From positions 1-29,817 of the forward strand of contig JBOHER010000029.1 of the NCBI GenBank assembly GCA_050701115.1: a stretch of DNA of 29,817 nt. The letters run 5' to 3'. Origin of the DNA: JBOHER01 sp050701115. GTDB lineage: Bacteria; Actinomycetota; Actinomycetes; Mycobacteriales; Pseudonocardiaceae. The position numbers and the translations under genes are program-made. The notes under the pieces were generated by a model that saw only the letters and a program-made list of their open reading frames with translations, did not search any database and was not told the origin of the DNA. Shown one piece after another: positions 24,627 to 29,817 of the stretch (positions within the stretch are counted from its first letter, which is position 1; every line of letters starts with the position of its first letter).

Positions 24627-25498
24627 GGTGTGCGCCGGGTGCGGAAGATCGCTGTGCCGGGAAACAGCTTGCCGCGCAGCGGGCTCCACTGTCCCCAGGT
24701 GCGGGCATGGTCGTCGGGCCATTCCGGCTCGACCAAATCCTCGAGCACGAATCCGGCACCGTGCAGAGTCCGCACATAATCACCAAGGGTGCGGTGGTAC
24801 TCGACGTAGGTGGCCGTGCCATCGTCGTCCACCTCCACATACGGGGTGCGGTCGAAGTACGGCTGGGTCGCGGTCAGCCCGAGTGGACCGGGGTCGTCGG
24901 GAAAGATCCACCGCATCGGGTGGGTTACCGCGAACACCCACGGCGAACCGGGTCGCAGTACGCGGTGAACCTCGGCGAAGACGGCGTTGAGCGACTCGAC
25001 GAAGGGGAGCGCGCCGAAGGCCGAACAGGCAACGTCGAAGCTCGCCGAAGCGATGGGGAGGTGCTCGGCATTGGCCCGGATCAACGGAACGGACACCCCG
25101 GTTCGGTCGTTGGCCAGCCGGGCGTGCCGAAGCATCCCCTCGGAGAGATCAAGGCCGACCGCCCGCGCACCGAGTGCGACCAGCCAGCGTGCGCAGGGCG
25201 CCGAGCCACATCCGACTTCGAGGACATCTTTGCCTCGCACGGCACCGAGCAACCCGACATCGCCTTCCCGCAAGCCTTCCGGGCACCAGCGGAACTCGAC
25301 GTCGCCGAGAAACTCTCCGTGGGTGGCGTGGTAGTCGTCCGCATCGGCGTCCCACCAGGCGATATTCGCCGAGATGGCCTCACCGGCAGGCACCTCACGA
25401 TGGGCGATACCGACGGTCCCGAGCTGTGTTTCGGCGCTCGGCCGCGGCTGGTCAGCGGGGACGGGAGGGGTGGACACGGAGGACATCCTTTCAGGCAT
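24623..25498 (-). CDS. Class I SAM-dependent methyltransferase
   Basis: 291 residues from the ATG at 25498; a second ATG at 25486 is an alternative, and neither has a strong binding site. Motif I DVLEVGCGSAPCARWL is at residues 91-106, VGLDLSEGML is the ribose-binding acidic loop, and NAEHLPIASASFDVACSAFG followed by RVLRPGSPWVFAVTHP covers the later motifs of the Methyltransf_11 type. The segment WWDADADDYHATHGEFLGDV in front of motif I contains many aromatic and acidic residues and looks like the substrate-binding cap. First gene of a two-gene operon with the GNAT gene, divergent from rpsA. Substrate unknown. Confidence 0.9.
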   Translation of the reverse strand: MPERMSSVSTPPVPADQPRPSAETQLGTVGIAHREVPAGEAISANIAWWDADADDYHATHGEFLGDVEFRWCPEGLREGDVGLLGAVRGKDVLEVGCGSAPCARWLVALGARAVGLDLSEGMLRHARLANDRTGVSVPLIRANAEHLPIASASFDVACSAFGALPFVESLNAVFAEVHRVLRPGSPWVFAVTHPMRWIFPDDPGPLGLTATQPYFDRTPYVEVDDDGTATYVEYHRTLGDYVRTLHGAGFVLEDLVEPEWPDDHARTWGQWSPLRGKLFPGTAIFRTRRTP

Positions 25499-25736
25499 GG
25501 CCCCTGTTTGTGCGGGTCGGAGGCAGCCGCGTAGGATAACGCAAGCGCAGTGGGTTCGCGCTGCCTCTCACTCGGCTCAGGTTCGCCGGGCTCCGGGTCG
25601 CGCACCGTATGCGGTGATGTCGGCGGCCGATCGTGTCTGGGCGTTCGTAATCTACCGTCTGTATCCACAGCGTGTGCAGATTGAACAACGCAATCCAGCC
25701 ATAGACACCCAATCCATTACCGGAGCAACCCACCTA

Positions 25737-27242
25737 ATGTCCACCGACACCACCGCCGCCCCGACTGCGCCCGCGCAGGCCCAGCAAGTCGCCATCAACG
25801 ACATCGGGTCGGAGGAAGACTTCCTCGCTGCCATCGACAAGACGATCAAGTACTTCAATGACGGCGACATCGTTGAAGGCACCATCGTCAAGGTCGATCG
25901 GGACGAGGTCCTGCTCGACATCGGTTACAAGACCGAGGGCGTCATCCCCTCGCGTGAGCTGTCCATCAAGCACGATGTCGACCCGGCCGAGGTTGTCAAG
26001 GTCGGCGACGAGGTCGAGGCCCTCGTTCTCCAGAAGGAGGACAAAGAAGGCCGCCTGATCCTGTCCAAGAAGCGTGCCCAGTACGAGCGTGCGTGGGGCA
26101 CCATCGAGGAGCTCAAGGAGTCCGACGAGCCGGTCTCCGGCACCGTGATCGAGGTTGTCAAGGGTGGTCTGATCCTCGACATCGGCCTGCGCGGCTTCCT
26201 GCCCGCGTCGCTGGTCGAGATGCGCCGCGTGCGCGACCTGCAGCCGTATGTGGGGCGTGAGCTCGAGGCGAAGATCATCGAGCTGGACAAGAACCGCAAC
26301 AACGTGGTCCTGTCCCGCCGCGCTTATCTCGAGCAGACCCAGTCCGAGGTTCGCAGCGAGTTCCTCAACGCGCTGGCCAAGGGGCAGGTCCGCAAGGGTG
26401 TTGTCTCTTCGATCGTGAACTTCGGTGCGTTCGTCGACCTGGGTGGCGTGGACGGCCTCGTGCACGTCTCTGAGCTGTCGTGGAAGCACATCGACCACCC
26501 GAGCGAGGTCGTCGAGGTCGGTACCGAGGTCACCGTCGAGGTGCTCGACGTCGACATGGACCGCGAGCGGGTGTCTCTCTCGCTGAAGGCGACCCAGGAA
26601 GACCCGTGGCGCCAGTTCGCCCGCACGCACGCGATCGGCCAAATCGTGCCGGGCAAGGTCACCAAGCTGGTTCCGTTCGGTTCGTTCGTCCGCGTGGAGG
26701 ACGGCATCGAGGGCCTTGTGCACATCTCCGAGCTGGCCGAGCGGCACGTGGAGCTGCCCGAGCAGGTGGTTCAGGTCAACGGCGACGTCATGGTCAAGGT
26801 CATCGACATCGATCTCGAGCGCCGTCGCATCTCGCTCTCACTCAAGCAGGCCACCGAGGGCTTCACGCCGGACTCGGAGTTCGACCCCACCCAGTACGGC
26901 ATGGTTGCCGAGGACGACGCCGAGGGCAACTACATCTACCCCGAGGGCTTCGACCCGGACACCCAGGAGTGGCAGGACGGCTACGACAAGCAGCGTGAGG
27001 AGTGGGAGAAGCAGTACGCGGACGCTCACGTGCGCTACGAGCAGCACATGAAGCAGGTCGCCAAATCCGCTGAGGCCGACGCCGAGGCCGCCACACAGGG
27101 CGGCGACGACTCGGGTGCCGTTGCAGGCGAGCAGAACTACTCGAGCGCCGCTCCGTCACCCAGCTCCGGCGGTAACAGCGGCACGCTGGCCAGCGACGCC
27201 CAACTGGCCGCGCTGCGGGAGAAGCTCTCCGGCGGCAACTGA
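25737..27242 (+). CDS. rpsA: 30S ribosomal protein S1
   Basis: 501 residues from the ATG at 25737; GGAG lies 11 bp upstream, and the frame's upstream extension to 25374 is non-coding. Four S1 RNA-binding domains can be placed: about 43-112 (GDIVEGTIVKVDRDEVLLDI), 129-195 (VSGTVIEVVKGGLILDIGLR), 216-286 (RKGVVSSIVNFGAFVDLGGV) and 301-372 (PGKVTKLVPFGSFVRVEDGI). Four domains is normal for actinobacteria, against six in E. coli. The C-terminal 130 residues are acidic and then Ser/Gly-rich, ending in ASDAQLAALREKL as in mycobacterial S1. S1 recruits mRNA to the small subunit. Monocistronic, closed by a strong terminator. Confidence 0.98.
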   Translation: MSTDTTAAPTAPAQAQQVAINDIGSEEDFLAAIDKTIKYFNDGDIVEGTIVKVDRDEVLLDIGYKTEGVIPSRELSIKHDVDPAEVVKVGDEVEALVLQKEDKEGRLILSKKRAQYERAWGTIEELKESDEPVSGTVIEVVKGGLILDIGLRGFLPASLVEMRRVRDLQPYVGRELEAKIIELDKNRNNVVLSRRAYLEQTQSEVRSEFLNALAKGQVRKGVVSSIVNFGAFVDLGGVDGLVHVSELSWKHIDHPSEVVEVGTEVTVEVLDVDMDRERVSLSLKATQEDPWRQFARTHAIGQIVPGKVTKLVPFGSFVRVEDGIEGLVHISELAERHVELPEQVVQVNGDVMVKVIDIDLERRRISLSLKQATEGFTPDSEFDPTQYGMVAEDDAEGNYIYPEGFDPDTQEWQDGYDKQREEWEKQYADAHVRYEQHMKQVAKSAEADAEAATQGGDDSGAVAGEQNYSSAAPSPSSGGNSGTLASDAQLAALREKLSGGN

Positions 27243-27259
27243 CCGCACTGGCTCGCACC

Positions 27260-27293
27260 AAGGCCCCGTTTCCTCTGGCGGAAACGGGGCCTT
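27260..27293 (+). terminator. rpsA terminator
   Basis: A perfect 14-bp stem, AAGGCCCCGTTTCC (27260-27273) with its complement at 27280-27293, closes a 6-nt loop (TCTGGC). It starts 18 bp after the rpsA stop. TTAG follows rather than a long T-run. Confidence 0.9.
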
Positions 27294-27332
27294 AGCGCGT
27301 TGAGCGTGCTTGTGCCTGGAGGGTTATTCACA

Positions 27333-27379
27333 AGTCAGTTGGCGGGGGCCACCCGGAGGGTGGCTCGCGACGACTGACT
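27333..27379. repeat. Nested inverted repeat
   Basis: The outer arms AGTCAGT (27333-27339) and ACTGACT (27373-27379) enclose the inner perfect stem GCCACCC (27348-27354) / GGGTGGC (27358-27364) with the 3-nt loop GGA. The two-level symmetry 40 bp beyond the rpsA terminator could be an RNA element or an end of a decayed mobile element. Confidence 0.5.
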
Positions 27380-27448
27380 GCAGGTGAGGGGCGTGATTGA
27401 GGTGAGCGCGCCGTGGTGAATAGCCCGACTTATGAGTAAGACACCAGG

Positions 27449-27658
27449 TTATGTCGTTGCAGGGGCCCAGATGTGCTCGTGCGCGGTGGCGCGAGCCCTG
27501 CGCCGCAACCCGGAAAGGCTGTGCTTGGCCGGAACCAGCAGGGATGTCAGCCAGGTACGCCGGTAGTCCGCGAGCGCCAAGGCCACCTGACGATGCTGGA
27601 CGCAGTGCACAAGACCCGGCAATCCAAGCCGGTGCCTGCCACTGTGCTTTGCTCGCAT
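27449..27658 (-). CDS. Possible small protein, unknown
   Basis: 69 residues from the ATG at 27658, which has a very good ribosome binding site GGAGGA three bases upstream on the minus strand. The product MRAKHSGRHRLGLPG... is basic and His/Arg-rich, with a hydrophobic middle (RRTWLTSLLVP) and a His/Trp-containing end (TAHEHIW). There is no signal, membrane helix or motif I recognise. G/C use at third positions is clearly lower than in neighbouring genes, which could mean horizontal origin or that it is not translated. Its leader holds two short hairpins. Confidence 0.4.
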   Translation of the reverse strand: MRAKHSGRHRLGLPGLVHCVQHRQVALALADYRRTWLTSLLVPAKHSLSGLRRRARATAHEHIWAPATT

Positions 27659-27833
27659 CGTTCCTCCATGTGGGCGATCCTCCGTGGGAGGACGGTACGC
27701 AATCCATGCCCCCATGGCCGGTAGGCCCTCGGCGTGTCACTCACAACGGTTATGTAACGCGCCACAGAAGGATTGCGGAGATCAACTTTGGTCCGGCCGA
27801 TCTGACCGAGTTCCGCACTGGTTCAATGCCCAC

Positions 27834-29027
27834 ATGCTGCGAGTGGGCCTGACCGGTGGTATCGGTGCCGGAAAATCAACAGTGGCGACACGGCTCGCCG
27901 AGCACGGCGCCCTCCTGATCGACGCGGACGCGATCGCGCGCGAGGTCGTCGAACCTGGTAAGCCCGCGCTCGCGGCTATCGTGGCGGCCTTCGGCGAAGA
28001 TGTGCTCGATTCGGAAGGCGGGCTGAACCGGCAGGCACTGGCAGCCAAGGCATTCGTCGACGACGAATCCCGCACTCGGCTGAACGGGATCATGCACCCG
28101 CGGATCGGTGCGCGCACCGGTGAGTTGATCGCCAAGGCCAATCCCGATGCGGTCGTAGTGCACGACATTCCGTTGCTCGTCGAGGGCGGGCTGGCTCCCG
28201 CCTACCACGTAGTCATCGTGGTGGACGCCCCCGAGGAGCTCAGGGTGCGCAGGCTGGTGCACTCGCGCGGGATGGACGAGGTGGACGCGCGCGCACGGAT
28301 CGCGGCGCAGGCAACCGAGTCGCAGCGTCGGGCCGCCGCCGACATCTGGCTGGACAACAGTGGCCATCAGGACGCCATCGAGGCGGAGGTCGACGCACTC
28401 TGGGCAGACCGGCTGGTGCCGTTCGAAGCCAATGTCAGGTTGCATCGATGCCACCGCTATGGTTCGCCGCGGCTGGTCGCACCGAACCCGCAATGGCCTG
28501 CGCAGGCTGAGCGGGCGATGGCTCGGATCGCGCTTGCGGCGGGGGAGAAGGCCCTGCGGGTTGATCACATCGGGTCCACGTCGGTTCCCGGACTCGTCGC
28601 CAAGGACATCATCGACCTTCAGTTGACGGTGGAATCGTTGGCCGACGCCGAGGCTGTGGCGAGTGCGCTGTCCAATGTGGGGTTTCCGCTGCGCCCGCGG
28701 ATCGACCACGACCGCCCGAAGCCGGCGAGCCCCGATGTGGAGCAGTGGCGGAAGCGGTTCCATTGTGGCGCAGACCCCGCTCGCCCTGTGAACCTGCATG
28801 TACGGGTGGCCGGAACGGCGAGCTGGAGGTTCGCCCTGTTGTTCCGCGACTGGATTCGTGCCGAGGGAAGCGTGCGAGCCGAGTACGCGGAGCTGAAGCA
28901 GCGCCTAGCCGCTGAGTTCGAAGCCGATGACGACTCGACCCGCTATGCCGAGGCCAAGGAACCCTGGTTCGACAAGGCCTTTACGCGGGCCGAGGAATGG
29001 GCTGAGCGCACCGGCTGGACGCCCTGA
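27834..29027 (+). CDS. coaE: Dephospho-CoA kinase with C-terminal GrpB (UPF0157) domain
   Basis: 397 residues from the ATG at 27834; no ribosome binding site is evident, and the longer frame to 27684 has no coding character. Residues 1 to about 200 are CoaE: the P-loop GLTGGIGAGKST, DADAIAREVV, and VVHDIPLLVEGGLAPAYHVV with the RRLVHSRGM lid. It phosphorylates the 3'-hydroxyl of dephospho-CoA with ATP, the last step of CoA synthesis. From about residue 213 a GrpB domain follows (VDHIGSTSVPGLVAKDIIDL, then FRDWIRAEGSVRAEYAELKQ), which belongs to the nucleotidyltransferase-like fold and whose role is unclear. The same fusion is known from M. tuberculosis CoaE (Rv1631). Next to rpsA as in other actinobacteria. 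Confidence 0.97.
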   Translation: MLRVGLTGGIGAGKSTVATRLAEHGALLIDADAIAREVVEPGKPALAAIVAAFGEDVLDSEGGLNRQALAAKAFVDDESRTRLNGIMHPRIGARTGELIAKANPDAVVVHDIPLLVEGGLAPAYHVVIVVDAPEELRVRRLVHSRGMDEVDARARIAAQATESQRRAAADIWLDNSGHQDAIEAEVDALWADRLVPFEANVRLHRCHRYGSPRLVAPNPQWPAQAERAMARIALAAGEKALRVDHIGSTSVPGLVAKDIIDLQLTVESLADAEAVASALSNVGFPLRPRIDHDRPKPASPDVEQWRKRFHCGADPARPVNLHVRVAGTASWRFALLFRDWIRAEGSVRAEYAELKQRLAAEFEADDDSTRYAEAKEPWFDKAFTRAEEWAERTGWTP

Positions 29028-29039
29028 CGCGCGTTGCGT

Positions 29040-29089
29040 GCACTGAAAGGGCCTTTCACCACGATCAGCGCACTGAAGGCGTCTTTCAG
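29040..29089. repeat. Pair of short palindromic repeats after coaE
   Basis: GCACTGAAAGGGCCTTTCAC (29040-29059) and GCACTGAAGGCGTCTTTCAG (29070-29089) are direct copies agreeing at 16 of 20 positions, each itself an inverted repeat (TGAAAGG-G-CCTTTCA is perfect in the first). Both are followed by CACGATCA within 20 bp. They probably double as the coaE terminator and resemble the TGAAGG/CCTTCA-type intergenic repeats frequent in Pseudonocardiaceae genomes. Confidence 0.6.
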
Positions 29090-29261
29090 CATCCCCACGA
29101 TCATGGGGACGTAAGCGAGCACCGCGATCGCGTAGCCCCAGGCGAGGGTGAGCACAGGACCTTTGTGCCGGCTCGGGCGGCGTCGCACGCGACCGGACGC
29201 CGACGGGCTGGACCAGCGTAGCTGCCAACCGGAACCCTCCTGTCGTGTCGGCTCTGCTACC

Positions 29262-29789
29262 TCACCGGCGCCGCCAGGACAGCGTGATGCCCAGAGTGGA
29301 CAACCATCGCCGCAGGTCGTATCGATGGTGGGCAAGAGCGTCCACGGTCGCATACGTGGTCCGCAGCGCCCACCCGGCCTCCTCAGCGCTGACCATTCCA
29401 GCCATCTGCGCGGCGAGCAGTTCGTCGGTGTCCAGCACCGTGGTGTCCTTGCCGGAACGCAACACGATGTCCAGGTACAGGTCGCGTGCCTGCCACCGCT
29501 CGTGGTCGTGGTCGATGGCGACGACGTCCAGGTAGAAGTCCTGGTCACGCTCGTGACCGGGATTGAACCAGAAGTCGGTGACCCGCAGGCCCAGCGTGGG
29601 CAGCAGCCAGGATTCGAGGTACCGGAACTGCGCTCGGCCGGGGGTGAGCCGCGCCATATAGAGCCCGAAGGGTTCTACCCGGAACTCCTCGACCTTGCGC
29701 ACAAGGCCTTTGGGGTCCGTATTGGTCATCGCGGTCAGGTCGAAGGTTTCCACCTTGGGCGCATGCGGTTCGCCGATCACGCACGCCAT
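29262..29789 (-). CDS. DUF402 domain protein
   Basis: 175 residues from the ATG at 29789; 28 bp of upstream sequence remain in the window, so an earlier start cannot be fully excluded, but KVETFDLTAMTNTDPKG near the beginning suggests a natural N-terminus. The DUF402 core is visible in WLLPTLGLRVTDFWFNPGHE, DFYLDVVAIDHD and YLDIVLRSGKDTTVLDTDEL, with the conserved pairs of Asp and Glu that bind a metal in this beta-barrel fold. Some DUF402 proteins are nucleoside tri/diphosphate phosphatases or fluorophosphatase-like; this one is in the position of Rv1632c next to coaE. It converges with coaE. Function unproven. Confidence 0.9.
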   Translation of the reverse strand: MACVIGEPHAPKVETFDLTAMTNTDPKGLVRKVEEFRVEPFGLYMARLTPGRAQFRYLESWLLPTLGLRVTDFWFNPGHERDQDFYLDVVAIDHDHERWQARDLYLDIVLRSGKDTTVLDTDELLAAQMAGMVSAEEAGWALRTTYATVDALAHHRYDLRRWLSTLGITLSWRRR

Positions 29790-29817
29790 CGTGCCGGATC
29801 CGGCCGCGGGGGCGCGG

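Larger units (their letters stand above)
27294..27833. other. 540-bp spacer between rpsA and coaE, structured, mostly without recognised genes
   Basis: The spacer holds the nested inverted repeat 27333-27379, a possible small minus-strand gene (27449-27658), two short perfect hairpins in that gene's leader (TCCTCC/GGAGGA at 27678-27692 with a 3-nt loop; CCATG/CATGG at 27704-27717 with a 4-nt loop) and the palindrome-like GTTATGTAAC (27749-27758). TTATTCAC near 27324 and GTGAATA near 27415 are also inverted. Composition is less GC-rich than in the flanking genes. No transposase, tRNA or known riboswitch was recognised. Confidence 0.6.

Noticed and set aside
25661..25670. Single DnaA-box-like sequence TATCCACAG upstream of rpsA
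   Set aside because: One imperfect box alone is expected by chance; there is no cluster, AT-rich region or dnaA/dnaN gene to suggest an origin.
25681..25707. TTGAAC and TAGACA as an rpsA promoter
   Set aside because: The spacing is only 15 bp and the -10 match is partial, so it was not listed as a feature.
27324..27422. TTATTCAC and GTGAATA as terminal inverted repeats of an insertion sequence
   Set aside because: Only 7 bp match, less than 100 bp lie between them, no transposase sequence is inside and no target duplication is seen.

Overview
High-GC actinomycete DNA, most likely from the Pseudonocardiaceae (Saccharopolyspora or Amycolatopsis type). This rests on the strong G/C bias at third codon positions, frequent GTG and TTG starts with few leaders, an ANTAR response regulator, a DUF222/HNH (13E12-type) gene with an actinobacterial LexA box, a coaE-GrpB fusion, and the gene order pdtaR ... 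polA ... rpsA - coaE - DUF402, which I recall as the Rv1626 to Rv1632c order of Mycobacterium. The family assignment is inference.

The window falls into two halves that meet at a tRNA gene at 13.2 kb. The left half (1-12967) is accessory. It starts with the 3' part of an amidase gene and an M20 metallo-amidohydrolase (one operon), followed on the minus strand by a small zinc-ribbon protein, a DUF222/HNH protein with a perfect SOS box, and a UbiE-like methyltransferase. Next is a divergently arranged module: an RpiR/SIS regulator reads left, and a six-gene operon reads right, encoding a C45 (penicillin acyltransferase-like) Ntn-hydrolase, an oligopeptide-type binding lipoprotein, two permeases and two ATPases. 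A 20-bp tandem repeat in the shared promoter region is the obvious candidate operator. I read this as a system that imports an N-acylated or peptide-like compound and processes it by hydrolysis or acyl transfer.

At the junction, the C-terminal stub of a tyrosine recombinase lies 37 bp from the 3' end of a tRNA with a CAA anticodon, which is the scar pattern of a tRNA-targeted integrative element.

The right half (13210-29817) looks like core genome. It holds pdtaR; a branched-chain amino acid type ABC transporter (livH with an extra secreted beta-sandwich domain, livM, livG, livF, and the binding protein livK converging on them across a strong two-way terminator); a hotdog thioesterase divergent from polA; a Rossmann-fold protein; an overlapping methyltransferase/GNAT pair on the minus strand; rpsA; a structured 540-bp spacer with one possible small gene; coaE; a pair of palindromic repeats; and a DUF402 gene at the right edge.

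No CRISPR array, rRNA gene or complete insertion sequence was seen. Function calls are from reading motifs by eye; no database search was possible.
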